Positions 39,438 to 49,029 of a stretch of DNA of 64,000 bases are shown here, piece after piece. Origin of the DNA: Streptomyces seoulensis. GTDB lineage: Bacteria; Actinomycetota; Actinomycetes; Streptomycetales; Streptomycetaceae. The stretch covers positions 1,922,001-1,986,000 of the forward strand of contig NZ_CP032229.1 of assembly GCF_004328625.1 (NCBI RefSeq). Reading direction: 5' to 3'. The stretch's first letter is position 1; every line of letters starts with the position of its first letter. The notes beneath the pieces were generated by a model that made no database searches, was not told where the DNA came from, and worked only from the letters and a program-made list of their open reading frames with translations. The translations under genes and the position numbers were made by a program.

Positions 39438-39476
39438 TTCGCCCGTTTCGCTCCGACAACCCGGTGCGATCGCGGG

Positions 39477-41354
39477 CTACTTCTTGCCCTTGCCCGAGCT
39501 TCCGGCGCTGTCGTCGCTGGAGAGCACCGCGATGAACGCCTCCTGGGGAACCTCCACGGAACCCACCATCTTCATCCGCTTCTTGCCCTCCTTCTGCTTC
39601 TCCAGCAGCTTCCGCTTACGGGAGATGTCACCGCCGTAGCACTTGGCGAGGACGTCCTTGCGGATGGCGCGGATGGTCTCGCGGGCGATGACCCGGGAGC
39701 CGATGGCGGCCTGGATCGGCACCTCGAACGCCTGCCGCGGGATCAGCTCGCGCAGCTTGGCGACGAGCCGGACCCCGTAGGCGTACGCCTGGTCCTTGTG
39801 GGTGACCGCCGAGAAGGCGTCCACCTTGTCGCCGTGCAGCAGGATGTCGACCTTGACCAGGGAGCTGCTCTGCTCGCCCGTGGGCTCGTAGTCCAGGGAG
39901 GCGTAGCCGCGGGTCTTGGACTTCAGCTGGTCGAAGAAGTCGAACACGATCTCCGCGAGGGGCAGCGTGTAGCGGATCTCGACCCGGTCCTCGGAGAGGT
40001 AGTCCATGCCGAGCAGGGTGCCGCGCCGGGTCTGGCACAGCTCCATGATCGAGCCGATGAACTCGGACGGCGCGAGGATCGTGGCCCGCACGACCGGCTC
40101 GTACACATCCGCGATCTTGCCCTCGGGGAACTCGCTCGGGTTGGTCACCGTGTGCTCGGTGCCGTCCTCCATGTCCACGCGGTAGACCACGTTGGGCGCG
40201 GTGGCGATGAGGTCGAGGCCGAACTCGCGCTCCAGCCGCTCCCGGATCACGTCCAGGTGCAGCAGGCCGAGGAAGCCGACGCGGAAACCGAAGCCGAGGG
40301 CGGCGGAGGTCTCCGGCTCGTAGACCAGGGCGGCGTCGTTGAGCTGGAGCTTGTCCAGCGCCTCGCGCAGCTCGGGGTAGTCGGAGCCGTCCAGCGGATA
40401 CAGGCCCGAGAAGACCATCGGCTTCGGGTCCTTGTAGCCGCCGAGCGCCTCGGTGGCGCCCTTGGCCTGGCTGGTGACGGTGTCACCGACCTTGGACTGG
40501 CGGACGTCCTTCACACCGGTGATCAGGTAGCCCACCTCGCCGACGCCGAGGCCGTCGGCCGGGAGCATCTCCGGCGAGTTGGTGCCGATCTCCAGCAGCT
40601 CGTGGGTGGCGCCGGTGGACATCATCCGGATGCGCTCACGCTTGTTGAGCTGGCCGTCGATGACACGGACGTACGTCACGACACCGCGGTAGGAGTCGTA
40701 GACCGAGTCGAAGATCATCGCGCGGGCGGGGGCGTCCGCGTTCCCGACCGGGGCCGGGATCTCCTTGACGACCTTGTTCAGCAGCGCGTCGACACCGAGG
40801 CCGGTCTTCGCGGAGACCTTCAGCACGTCGTCCGGCTCGCAGCCGACCAGGTTCGCCAGCTCCTCGGCGAACTTCTCCGGCTGCGCGGCCGGCAGGTCGA
40901 TCTTGTTGAGCACCGGGATGATCTTGAGGTCGTTCTCCATCGCCAGGTACAGGTTGGCGAGGGTCTGCGCCTCGATGCCCTGCGCGGCGTCCACGAGGAG
41001 GACGGTCCCCTCGCAGGCGGCCAGCGACCGCGAGACCTCATAGGTGAAGTCGACGTGGCCCGGCGTGTCGATCATGTTGAGGATGTGCGTCGTGCCCTGG
41101 TCGGGGCCCTCGGTGGGGGCCCAGGGCAGACGCACCGCCTGGGACTTGATCGTGATGCCGCGCTCGCGCTCGATGTCCATCCGGTCGAGGTACTGAGCAC
41201 GCATCTGCCGCTGCTCGACGACACCGGTGAGCTGGAGCATCCGGTCGGCGAGCGTGGACTTGCCGTGGTCGATGTGCGCGATGATGCAGAAGTTGCGGAT
41301 CAGAGCCGGGGCGGTTCGGCTCGGCTCGGGCACATTGTTAGGGATCGCGGGCAC
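39477..41354 (-). CDS. lepA: Elongation factor 4 (LepA)
   Basis: Ribosome-associated GTPase, 625 residues; back-translocates or aids initiation and 30S assembly. G1 AHIDHGKS (26-33), [14 protein letters not shown], and a basic C-terminal domain ending SGKGKK. The GTG start at 41354 ([12 protein letters not shown]) has AGGA 7 bases upstream; the upstream ATG at 41414 would add a non-family extension. Divergent from rpsT, a conserved arrangement in actinobacteria. Confidence 0.96.
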   Translation of the reverse strand: MPAIPNNVPEPSRTAPALIRNFCIIAHIDHGKSTLADRMLQLTGVVEQRQMRAQYLDRMDIERERGITIKSQAVRLPWAPTEGPDQGTTHILNMIDTPGHVDFTYEVSRSLAACEGTVLLVDAAQGIEAQTLANLYLAMENDLKIIPVLNKIDLPAAQPEKFAEELANLVGCEPDDVLKVSAKTGLGVDALLNKVVKEIPAPVGNADAPARAMIFDSVYDSYRGVVTYVRVIDGQLNKRERIRMMSTGATHELLEIGTNSPEMLPADGLGVGEVGYLITGVKDVRQSKVGDTVTSQAKGATEALGGYKDPKPMVFSGLYPLDGSDYPELREALDKLQLNDAALVYEPETSAALGFGFRVGFLGLLHLDVIRERLEREFGLDLIATAPNVVYRVDMEDGTEHTVTNPSEFPEGKIADVYEPVVRATILAPSEFIGSIMELCQTRRGTLLGMDYLSEDRVEIRYTLPLAEIVFDFFDQLKSKTRGYASLDYEPTGEQSSSLVKVDILLHGDKVDAFSAVTHKDQAYAYGVRLVAKLRELIPRQAFEVPIQAAIGSRVIARETIRAIRKDVLAKCYGGDISRKRKLLEKQKEGKKRMKMVGSVEVPQEAFIAVLSSDDSAGSSGKGKK

Positions 41355-41582
41355 GCAGGGTCCTGTCTCTTGAGGCGCCTTGTGCCTCGGGTCGGATCGA
41401 TACGTAGCTTCCATGGTCCCACGGGGAACGACCGGGAAGCGTTTTGGGCCGCCGCCGGGGCCGCTGGTACTGTAGAGCGCTGTGCCTCATGCCCTCTCAG
41501 CGCGAGGCGCGACGACAAATTTCTGGATCACCGGTACGGACCCCTCACAGGGCCCGTGCCTGAACCTGTAAAGGCTCCTTTC

Positions 41583-41849
41583 GTGGCGAACATCAAGTCC
41601 CAGATCAAGCGGATCAAGACCAACGAGAAGGCTCGGCTGCGCAACAAGGCCGTCAAGTCCTCCCTGAAGACCGCGATCCGCAAGGCCCGCGAGGCCGCTG
41701 CCGCGGGTGACGTCGAGAAGGCCACCGAGTACCAGCGCGCTGCCGCGCGTCAGCTCGACAAGGCCGTCTCGAAGGGCGTCATCCACAAGAACCAGGCCGC
41801 CAACAAGAAGTCGGCGCTCTCGGCCAAGGTCGCGGACCTCAAGGGCTGA
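41583..41849 (+). CDS. rpsT: 30S ribosomal protein S20
   Basis: 88 residues, Lys/Arg-rich helical bundle opening (V/M)[20 protein letters not shown]. The GTG start is preceded by AAAGG, which lies in the small palindrome AAAGGCTCCTTT, so ribosome access may be regulated (S20 genes are autogenously controlled in other bacteria). A strong terminator follows at 41920. Confidence 0.98.
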   Translation: MANIKSQIKRIKTNEKARLRNKAVKSSLKTAIRKAREAAAAGDVEKATEYQRAAARQLDKAVSKGVIHKNQAANKKSALSAKVADLKG

Positions 41850-41919
41850 ACCTCTTTCTGATCTGACCGCCGGAGGGACTCAGAGCGGGCCCTCTCTATC
41901 CGCTCCCGTCCGGCACCCC

Positions 41920-41961
41920 GAAGCCACACGCGGCCTGCGTTCGCCACGCGGGTGTGGCTTC
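41920..41961 (+). terminator. rpsT terminator
   Basis: Stem GAAGCCACAC / GTGTGGCTTC with an inner CGCG extension, about 70 bases after the stop. Confidence 0.8.
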
Positions 41962-41975
41962 AGCATCTTGGTCCG

Positions 41976-42017
41976 AGGCCCCGGTGTCCTTCCCTTCCCA
42001 GGGAGGCGCCGGGGCCT
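41976..42017 (-). terminator. holA terminator
   Basis: Stem AGGCCCCGG / CCGGGGCCT separated by about 24 bases, immediately beyond the holA stop on the minus strand; back to back with the rpsT terminator. Confidence 0.75.
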
Positions 42018-42030
42018 TCGGCATGTCCCG

Positions 42031-43020
42031 CTACGCCCGCCCCCGGGAACGGGCCGCTCGGGCGATGGTCACGACCGCCTTCTCCAGCGCGTACTCGGGG
42101 TCGTCGCTGCCGCCCTTCACGCCCGCGTCGGCCTCCGCGACCGCGCGCAGCGCCACGGACACCCCGTCCGGCGTCCAGCCCCGCATCTGCTGGCGGACCC
42201 GGTCGATCTTCCACGGCGGCATCCCCAGCTCACGGGCGAGGTCGGTCGGCCGGCCGCCGCGCGCCGAGGACAGCTTGCCGATGGCCCGCACGCCCTGGGC
42301 CAGCGCGCTGGTGATCAGCACCGGTGCCACCCCGGTCGACAGCGACCAGCGCAGCGCCTCCAGCGCCTCCGCCGTACGCCCCTCCACCGCCCGGTCGGCG
42401 ACGGTGAAGCTCGACGCCTCGGCGCGACCGGTGTAGTACCGGCCGACCACGGCCTCGTCGATCGTGCCCTCGACGTCGGCCACGAGCTGGGCCGCAGCGG
42501 AGGCCAGCTCACGCAGATCGCTGCCGATCGCGTCGACCAGCGTCTGGCACGCCTCGGGGGTCGCGGACCGCCCGAACTCCCGGAACTCCCCCCGCACGAA
42601 CGCCAGCCGGTCCGCCGGCTTGGTCATCTTCGGGCAGGCGACCTCGCGGGCGCCCGCCTTACGGGCCGCGTCCAGCAGCCCCTTGCCCTTCGCACCACCC
42701 GCGTGCAGCAGGACCAGCGTGATCTCCTCGGCGGGCGAGCCGAGGTACGCCTTGACGTCCTTGACCGTGTCGGCAGAGAGATCCTGTGCGTTGCGCACGA
42801 CCACGACCTTGCGCTCGGCGAAGAGCGAGGGACTGGTCAGCTCGGCGAGGGTGCCGGGCTGCAACTGGTCCGGGGTGAGGTCGCGTACGTCCGTGTCGGC
42901 GTCGGCAGCCCTCGCGGCGGCCACCACCTCCCGCACGGCACGGTCGAGCAGGAGGTCCTCCTGGCCCACGGCAAGGGTCACCGGGGCGAGAGGGTCGTCA
43001 TTCGCAGTCTTTCTTGCCAT
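42031..43020 (-). CDS. holA: DNA polymerase III delta subunit
   Basis: Clamp-loader subunit, 329 residues. Opens MARKTANDDPLAPVTLAVGQEDLLLDRAV, with the AAA+-like N-domain lacking a functional P-loop (normal for delta) and the ELGMPPWKIDRVRQQ C-terminal collar motif. The ATG at 43020 is chosen; an ATG four codons upstream is possible. Same strand as lepA but on the far side of rpsT, as is usual in Streptomyces. Confidence 0.94.
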   Translation of the reverse strand: MARKTANDDPLAPVTLAVGQEDLLLDRAVREVVAAARAADADTDVRDLTPDQLQPGTLAELTSPSLFAERKVVVVRNAQDLSADTVKDVKAYLGSPAEEITLVLLHAGGAKGKGLLDAARKAGAREVACPKMTKPADRLAFVRGEFREFGRSATPEACQTLVDAIGSDLRELASAAAQLVADVEGTIDEAVVGRYYTGRAEASSFTVADRAVEGRTAEALEALRWSLSTGVAPVLITSALAQGVRAIGKLSSARGGRPTDLARELGMPPWKIDRVRQQMRGWTPDGVSVALRAVAEADAGVKGGSDDPEYALEKAVVTIARAARSRGRA

Positions 43021-43084
43021 CACCGACAGCATCCCACGCGGCACCGACAACCGGGCGGGGAGTGCGGGGGCGCGGGGTACCGGC

Positions 43085-43330
43085 TCACGGCTCCTCCCGC
43101 CAGCCCTCCCACTCGGCCGCGAAGGCGTCCAGCTCGGCGGGGTCCAGCCGGGCCGCCTCGTCGCGCAGGACGAGCAGCCACTGGGCGTCCTCCGCGTCGT
43201 CCTCGCCGGCCAGCGCGTCCCGGACGAGCCGGGGCTCCTCGTCGAGGCCGAACCGCGCCCCGAGCGCCTCGGCCGCCTCCTCGGCGGCGTCACGGTCGGG
43301 AAGCACCAGCACATGTCTCACGTCACTCAC
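43085..43330 (-). CDS. Small acidic hypothetical protein
   Basis: 81 residues with GTG start (MSDVRHVLVLPDRDAAEEAAEALGARF by translation rule). Very acidic, with helical periodicity DEEPRLVRDALAGEDDAEDAQWLLVL, and no membrane span. No family recognised with certainty; it is compatible with a RNA-polymerase- or ribosome-interacting small protein only by composition. Codon bias matches its neighbours. It lies 64 bases upstream of holA on the same strand. Confidence 0.65.
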   Translation of the reverse strand: MSDVRHVLVLPDRDAAEEAAEALGARFGLDEEPRLVRDALAGEDDAEDAQWLLVLRDEAARLDPAELDAFAAEWEGWREEP

Positions 43331-43384
43331 GGAGCCATTGTCCGGTACGGCGTGAGAGCGCGGCCGGGCGGACCTCGTGGCAGC

Positions 43385-44275
43385 TCAGCCGGTGAGGACC
43401 CGCGGCACGATCTGCACGTCCAGGTCGACCCGGATGCTCGGGCCGATCGCCGCGATGCCACGGGCCAGCAGGGTCTGCCAGTTGATCGTGTAGTCGTCGC
43501 GGTGGAGTTCGGTGGTGGCGCGGCAGGCGGCGCGGGTCTCGCCCTCCATGCCGTTGCCGAGGCCGAGGTACTCGGTGTCGAGGGTCACGGTGCGGGTCAC
43601 GCCGTGCAGCGAGAGTCCGCCGGTGACACCCCAGCGGTTGCCGCTGCGGCGGACGAACCGCTCGCTGTAGAACTCCAGCGTCGGATACCGCCCCACGTCC
43701 AGGAAGTCGGGCGAGCGCAGGTGGTCGTCGCGCATCCGGACCCCGGTGTCGATGGAGGCCGCGTCGATCACCACGTGCATCGCCGAACTCTCGACCTGGT
43801 CGGCGATCCGTACCGCGCCCGCGAAGGCGTTGAACCGGCCGTGGATGCGGGCCAGTCCGATGTGCCGGGCGGTGAAGACGATGGAGGAGTGGACCGGGTC
43901 GATGTCCCAGTCGCCCCGCATCGGGGGTTCGGACGGGGGCGCCACCTGGAGGGTCACGTCACCGAGCGAGGCGAGGGAGTTCGCCGCGACCATGGCCGTG
44001 GCCCGGTAGGGCGTGTACCCCTCGGCGGACACCGCGAGCCGGTACTCGCCGGCCGGGACGGTCGCCATGAAGGAGCCGTAGGGGTCGGTGCCGCCGGTGA
44101 CGACCTTGCGGCCGAGGCGGTCCGTGACGGTGAACTCGGCCCAGGGGACCGGCTGGTTGACCGGATCGAGCACCCGGCAGCTCAGCACGCCCGCGTCGGC
44201 CGGGGTACGGACCGCCGCCAGTGGACTCGTCCGGTGCACCCGGTCCGTTCGTTTCTCCAGCCACCGGCCGAACAT
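43385..44275 (-). CDS. YceI family protein with N-terminal CnaB-like domain
   Basis: 296 residues. About 30-110 is an Ig-like/carboxypeptidase-regulatory domain (CRVLDPVNQPVPWAEFTVTD, GSFMATVPAGEYRLAVSAEGY). About 115-296 is YceI, a lipocalin-like polyisoprenoid-binding fold (WDIDPVHSSIVFTARHIGLARIHGRF, SLHGVTRTVTLDTEYLG). No signal peptide is evident, unusual since classic YceI is periplasmic. The ATG at 44275 has GGAG 8 bases upstream and is preferred to ATG 44302. Confidence 0.85.
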   Translation of the reverse strand: MFGRWLEKRTDRVHRTSPLAAVRTPADAGVLSCRVLDPVNQPVPWAEFTVTDRLGRKVVTGGTDPYGSFMATVPAGEYRLAVSAEGYTPYRATAMVAANSLASLGDVTLQVAPPSEPPMRGDWDIDPVHSSIVFTARHIGLARIHGRFNAFAGAVRIADQVESSAMHVVIDAASIDTGVRMRDDHLRSPDFLDVGRYPTLEFYSERFVRRSGNRWGVTGGLSLHGVTRTVTLDTEYLGLGNGMEGETRAACRATTELHRDDYTINWQTLLARGIAAIGPSIRVDLDVQIVPRVLTG

Positions 44276-44391
44276 GTACGCCACTCCCGTGCGCCTCGAC
44301 ATCCTGTGTTGCCGAAGGGTCATTCGATCACCGATGCGGCTTTCGAGCAAAACGGGCCCACATCACGGGAGTACGGCCCATGCGCCGGAAG

Positions 44392-45183
44392 TCACCCGAA
44401 TTGGCGACCCCGGACGGTGGGCACTTGACGCAGCCCGATCCCGAAGCCGTCCCGGTACACCGCGAGCACCTCCTCGTCCGCGCCCAGTTCACGTACCGTC
44501 TTGTGCCCGTCGGCGTCCGTGGTCGTCAACGTCCGTCCGCTGAGCGTGATCCGCCCGCCGTCCTCCGTGATCCGCGAGCACACCAGGGACCGCGTGAAGT
44601 GCGACTCGGGCGAGGTGGAGTGCCACCAGGCTCCGGCGCGGAAGTCGGGGAGCGTGCGGGGGCGCGTCTCCAGGCGGTACTGCGGCCTGCCGTCCCGGAG
44701 GACGTCCAGGTCCCCGCCGGCCTCCACCACTCGGAAGGTCCCGCCGGGGTCGGCCTGGTCCCCGCGCTCGCCGAAGAGCAGCGGGCGGTGGCTGTGCGCC
44801 CCGAAGCCCACGTCGGCGATCAGATCGCCTCCGTCCACCGTCCGTACCCGCAGGGCGAGATGGTCGTACGGGATACCGAGCCGCCCCTCCTCCCCGTGGA
44901 CCCGGCCTGCGAGGTGCTGGACGTCGTAGCCGAGCGAGGTGAGCAACAGGGCGAAGGCGCCGTTGAGTTCGTAGCAGAAGCCGCCCCTTCGGCCTGTCGT
45001 CACCTTACCCAGCAGGGCTTCCTCCTCCAGGACGACGGGCTCGCCGAGGTGGACCGACAGGTTCTCGAAGGGCACGGTCCGCAGGTGGCGCAGGTGCAGG
45101 TCCCGCAGGGCGTCGGCGGTGGGCCGCGCGGGACGCCCGGCGCCCAGGCGCCGGAGGTAGGCGTCGGTGTGGGTGGGGTTCAT
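44392..45183 (-). CDS. Arylamine N-acetyltransferase
   Basis: 263 residues. Catalytic triad C70 (RRGGFCYELN), H108 (YDHLALRV) and D124 (LIADVGFG). Transfers acetyl (or other acyl) groups from CoA to arylamines, and related enzymes close macrolactams in natural-product pathways; no polyketide genes are near, so a detoxification role is more likely. Confidence 0.93.
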   Translation of the reverse strand: MNPTHTDAYLRRLGAGRPARPTADALRDLHLRHLRTVPFENLSVHLGEPVVLEEEALLGKVTTGRRGGFCYELNGAFALLLTSLGYDVQHLAGRVHGEEGRLGIPYDHLALRVRTVDGGDLIADVGFGAHSHRPLLFGERGDQADPGGTFRVVEAGGDLDVLRDGRPQYRLETRPRTLPDFRAGAWWHSTSPESHFTRSLVCSRITEDGGRITLSGRTLTTTDADGHKTVRELGADEEVLAVYRDGFGIGLRQVPTVRGRQFG

Positions 45184-45247
45184 GGGGTCAGTGTGGCGGC
45201 CGAGGGGCCGCTCGGTCCCGCACCGGACGCGGCGGAGTGGCCCGCTG

Positions 45248-46360
45248 CTACTCCGTGAACATGCTGATCAGGCTGTACGGCGTGTCCTCGCCCAGCATCT
45301 CGCGGAGATCGACCCCGTCCCGCGCGGCCGTGGCACTGCGCGGGAACATCTCCCGCTCGTACGCGGTGAGCGCGGCCTCCACGTCGTCCGGGTGCGCGGC
45401 GATGGCCTTGCCGAGTTCGGCGCCGTCGTAGAGGGCGAGGTTGGCGCCCTCGCCGTTCGGGGCGGTGAGGTGGGCGGCGTCGCCGAGGAGCGTCACCCCC
45501 GGCGTCCGGTCCCAGCGGTGCTCGTCGGGCAGCGCGTGGATCTGGCGCGGCACCGGGGCGGTGTCGCCGTCGGCGATCAGCGCGGTGAGCCGCGGAGACC
45601 AGTCGTCGAACTCGTGGGCGATGTGCGCGAGCGCGGCGGCGTCGGAGAAGTCGATCCCGTCGACCCAGTCGCGCGGCCGGACGAGCATCACCCAGGTGTG
45701 CAGGGTCCCGCCCCGCTCCCGGTGCACCAGGACCCCCTTGCCCGGCGCGAGGCTCATCGTGGAGCCGTCGCAGACGAGCTTCGCGCTCTCCGGGTGCCGG
45801 GTGTCGGCGTCGAGCAGATGGGTCTCCACGAAGGAGACGCCGGTGTACTCGGGCGTCGCGCCGGACAGCAGCGGCCGGACACGGGACCACGCGCCGTCCG
45901 CGCCCACCAGCAGCTCCGTCTCCACCGTGGCGCCGTCGGCGAAGGCGACCTCGTGCCGGCCACCGCCGAGCCCCCGGACCCCGGTGACCTTCCGGCCCCA
46001 CCGCACGGTACCGGCCGGCAGCGAGTCGAGCAGCATCTGCCGCAGCTCCCCGCGCGGGACCTCGGGGTTGGTGCCCGTACCGTCGTCGGGCAGGTCCAGC
46101 AGCACCTCCCCCTTCCGGCTCAGGACACGCATCGCCTGACGCCCCTCAAGAACGAGGGCGCGGAACTCGTCGTACAGCCCGGCGTCCCGCAGCGCGGGCT
46201 GGCCGTTGTAGTCCCGGATGTCCAGAAGCCCACCCTGCGCCCGCGCCGTGGGAGACGCCTCCGCCTCGTACACCGTGGACCGGATGCCGTGCACATGCAG
46301 AACACGAGCGAGCGTGAGGCCGCCGAGTCCCGCACCGATGATCGTTACGTGAGTGGTCAT
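45248..46360 (-). CDS. FAD-dependent monooxygenase (PHBH/TetX-like)
   Basis: 370 residues. The dinucleotide-binding GAGLGG (9-14) is preceded by HVTIIGA, the YEAE motif follows, DG motif VGADGAWSRVR is near 171-181, and GDAAHLTAPNGEGANLAL is near 293-310. The pattern is closest to TetX-like aromatic hydroxylases. Three 11-bp-phased repeats lie 23 bases upstream of the ATG at 46360, so it may have a dedicated activator. Confidence 0.9.
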   Translation of the reverse strand: MTTHVTIIGAGLGGLTLARVLHVHGIRSTVYEAEASPTARAQGGLLDIRDYNGQPALRDAGLYDEFRALVLEGRQAMRVLSRKGEVLLDLPDDGTGTNPEVPRGELRQMLLDSLPAGTVRWGRKVTGVRGLGGGRHEVAFADGATVETELLVGADGAWSRVRPLLSGATPEYTGVSFVETHLLDADTRHPESAKLVCDGSTMSLAPGKGVLVHRERGGTLHTWVMLVRPRDWVDGIDFSDAAALAHIAHEFDDWSPRLTALIADGDTAPVPRQIHALPDEHRWDRTPGVTLLGDAAHLTAPNGEGANLALYDGAELGKAIAAHPDDVEAALTAYEREMFPRSATAARDGVDLREMLGEDTPYSLISMFTE

Positions 46361-46382
46361 GGGACCACGCTCGCAAGGGGGG

Positions 46383-46410
46383 CCGACAAAGCTCCGACAG
46401 GGGGCCGACA
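46383..46410 (-). promoter_or_regulatory. Triple 11-bp-phased direct repeat before FAD monooxygenase
   Basis: On the minus strand TGTCGG occurs three times at exact 11-base intervals (plus-strand CCGACA at 46383, 46394, 46405). A weak -10-like GAGCGT lies 10 bases downstream at 46372-46367, then 6 bases to the ATG. The spacing and position resemble SARP-type activator sites. Confidence 0.5.
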
Positions 46411-46530
46411 GGCAGCTGGCGTGGGCGACAGGGCGACGACACCGTGCGGCGTGAACACCGGGGTTCGTCCACAGGCCGCCCGGACACACATGGCCGAAGC
46501 TCCCGCAGGCCCGGATGAGCTGTTCGCTGC

Positions 46531-49029
46531 TCAGTCCCGCATCACCTTCATCCCGCCCCCCGGTCCCCCCGACCCCGTCAGCGCGAGTGCGCCGTCTCGG
46601 TCCGTGCGGAGCACCGTGGCTCCGGCTGAGTGGAGGGCGGCGACGGTGGAGGGGGCTGGGTGGCCGTAGGGGTTTCCGGTGCCGCAGGAGATGAGGGCTA
46701 CGCGGGGGGCCGCCAGGTGGAGGAGGTCGGGGTCCTGGTAGGCCGAGCCGTGGTGGGCGACTTTTAGGACGTCCACTCGGGACAGGTCGGCTCGCTGGGG
46801 GGTTTGGAGCAGCTCGCGTTGGGCGGGGGGTTCTAGGTCGCCCAGGAGGAGTAGGCGGAGGCCCGCCGTGTGGACCAGGAGGGTGATGCTGGCGTCGTTC
46901 GGGCCGTCGGGGGGTGCCGGGGCATCGGGCTGTGGCCAGAGGACGCGCCAGGTCAGGGGGCCGACTCGGCGTTCCTCGCCCGCCGCTGTCGTGGTGAGGG
47001 GGATGTGGTGGGTGGTGGCCTCTCGGCGTACGGACTCGGCCTGGTCGGGGGGCTCGGGGAACGGCGTGGTCTCGATCGCGGCTACCGAGCGGCCTCGCAG
47101 TACTCCGGAGAGACCCCCTACGTGGTCGGCGTGGAAGTGGGTGAGGACCAGCAGGGGGATGCGGGTGACGCCCAGCTCGCGGAGGCAGCGGTCGACCGGT
47201 GCCGGGTCGGGGCCGGCATCCACGACGACGGCGGTGCCGGGGCCCGCGGAGAGTACGGTGGCGTCGCCCTGGCCCACGTCGCACATGGCGTAGCGCCAGT
47301 TCGGCGGGGGCCAGCCGGTGACCGCTCGGGTCAGGGGGGTGGGGCGTACGACCACCAGGAGGAGGAGCAGGGCGAGCGCTCCGCACCACCAGGGGTGGCG
47401 GATCAGGCGCCGGCCGAGGACGGCGAGGGCCACGGTGACGGCGGCCAGCAGGAGTGCTCCGGGCCAGCTTCCCGGCCAGTCGACGCCCGCGCCGGGCTGG
47501 GCCGCGCCGGTACGGGCCACGGTGGCGATCCATCCGGCGGGCCAACTCGCGCACCAGGCGAGTGCCTTGGCCAACGGCATCGACACCGGTGCCGCCGCCA
47601 GCGCCGCGAACCCCAGTACGGTCGCCGGGGCCACGGCCAGCTCCACCAGCAGGTTGCACGGCACCGCCACCAGGCTCACCCGGGCCGACAGCACCGCCAC
47701 GACCGGCGCGCAAGCCGCCTGCGCCGCCGCGGCCGCCGCCAGCCCCTCCGCGAGCCGGGCGGGCACCCCGCGCCGCAGCAGGGCCTCGCTCCAGCGCGGC
47801 GCCAGCAGGAGCAGCGCGCCGGTCGCCAGTACCGAGAGGACGAAGCCGTAACTCCGGGCGAGCCAGGGATCGTACAGGACGAGCAGGAGTACGGCCGTGG
47901 CCAGCGCCGGTACGAGCGATCTGCGGCGGCCGGTCGCCAGGGCCAGCAGGGCGACCGCACCGCACGCCGCCGCGCGCAGCACGCTGGGGTCGGGGCGGCA
48001 CACGATCACGAACGCCACGGTCAGCGCGCCCGCGAGCAGGGCGGTGGTGCGCAGGGACAGGCCCAGGAAGGGGGCGATGCCCCGGCGTTCGGCGAGGCCG
48101 GCCATGCCCGGTGGGCCGATGAGGAGGGCCAGCAGGATGGTGAGGTTGCTGCCGGAGACGGCCAGGGTGTGCGCGAGGTCGGTCGCCTTGAAGGCGTCGT
48201 CCAGTTCGGGGGTGATGCGGGAGGTGTCGCCGACGACGAGGCCCGGTAGCAACGCCCGCGCGTCCGAGGGGAGTTTCTCGGTCGCTTCGCGCAGTCCGGC
48301 TCGGAGGCGGCCTGCCAGGCGTTGCGGCGCGGTGGGGCCCGCCGCGATCTCCGGTGGCGGCCAGTCGCGTACGCGGAGGACGGCGGCGGTGCGGTCGCCG
48401 GTCGTGGTGGGCGGTGCGAGTCTGCCGGTCAGGCGGAGGCGGGTGGAGGGGAGGAGGCGGAGCCAGGCCGCACGTGCGTCGGGGCCGGCGCCTCGGACTC
48501 CGGGCGCCGGTACGTCGGCGTCCACTACGAGGAGTACGGGGCTTCGGGTGAGGGCCCCCGCCCCCTCCCCTCCCCCCACCCCCTCCGCCTCCCCCACCCT
48601 CCGCACCTCACCCCGCGCCAGCACCCCCACCGGCGCCGCACGATCCCCCCGCACCCGGGGCTTGCTCAGCCACGGGTCGGCGGTCAGTTCCACCTCGGCC
48701 GTCACCGTGCCGAACCTCCGCGCCACCTCCGGCACCGGTCCGCGCCGTACGTCGGCCCCGTGCAGCCCGGCCGAGACGGCGGACGCGGCGACACAGAGCA
48801 GCACCGCCGCGACCGGAGCGCGACACCGGCCGGACCCCACCCGGAGCAGAGCGACCCCGCCGACGAGGCAAACCCCCGCCACCCCCAGACCCCACGCCGG
48901 CGGGACATCCAGGACCAGCGCCGCCGTTGCCCATGCCGCGAGCGCGGGCCCCGCGAGCCGCAGGTCTACCGGGCCCTCCTGACGGGGGTGGGCGTCGCCC
49001 TTCCAGCCGGGGTCGGACTCGGCGCTCAT
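46531..49029 (-). CDS. comEC: ComEC/Rec2-type DNA uptake channel
   Basis: 832-residue membrane protein. N-terminal DUF4131-like region (about 20-220), central competence domain with multiple spans (about 250-540, including LPSDARALLPGLVVGDTSRITPELDDAFKATDLAHTLAVSGSN in part), and a C-terminal metallo-beta-lactamase-like domain with THFHADH near residue 630. It moves single-stranded DNA across the membrane in competent bacteria. The start overlaps the comEA stop (ATGA). Confidence 0.93.
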   Translation of the reverse strand: MSAESDPGWKGDAHPRQEGPVDLRLAGPALAAWATAALVLDVPPAWGLGVAGVCLVGGVALLRVGSGRCRAPVAAVLLCVAASAVSAGLHGADVRRGPVPEVARRFGTVTAEVELTADPWLSKPRVRGDRAAPVGVLARGEVRRVGEAEGVGGGEGAGALTRSPVLLVVDADVPAPGVRGAGPDARAAWLRLLPSTRLRLTGRLAPPTTTGDRTAAVLRVRDWPPPEIAAGPTAPQRLAGRLRAGLREATEKLPSDARALLPGLVVGDTSRITPELDDAFKATDLAHTLAVSGSNLTILLALLIGPPGMAGLAERRGIAPFLGLSLRTTALLAGALTVAFVIVCRPDPSVLRAAACGAVALLALATGRRRSLVPALATAVLLLVLYDPWLARSYGFVLSVLATGALLLLAPRWSEALLRRGVPARLAEGLAAAAAAQAACAPVVAVLSARVSLVAVPCNLLVELAVAPATVLGFAALAAAPVSMPLAKALAWCASWPAGWIATVARTGAAQPGAGVDWPGSWPGALLLAAVTVALAVLGRRLIRHPWWCGALALLLLLVVVRPTPLTRAVTGWPPPNWRYAMCDVGQGDATVLSAGPGTAVVVDAGPDPAPVDRCLRELGVTRIPLLVLTHFHADHVGGLSGVLRGRSVAAIETTPFPEPPDQAESVRREATTHHIPLTTTAAGEERRVGPLTWRVLWPQPDAPAPPDGPNDASITLLVHTAGLRLLLLGDLEPPAQRELLQTPQRADLSRVDVLKVAHHGSAYQDPDLLHLAAPRVALISCGTGNPYGHPAPSTVAALHSAGATVLRTDRDGALALTGSGGPGGGMKVMRD

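Larger units (their letters stand above)
39172..39476. other. 305-base gap: acyl-CoA synthetase leader and lepA terminator
   Basis: No gene. On the minus strand it holds, from lepA outward, a terminator hairpin, a plausible -10 TAGTTA (39284-39289) and the two tandem repeat runs described separately, then the GGAGG of the acyl-CoA synthetase gene. Confidence 0.6.

Noticed and set aside
45248..48001. 917-codon minus frame joining the FAD monooxygenase with part of comEC
   Set aside because: Only the last 370 codons are a real protein; the upstream part is out of frame in comEC and arginine/proline-rich.
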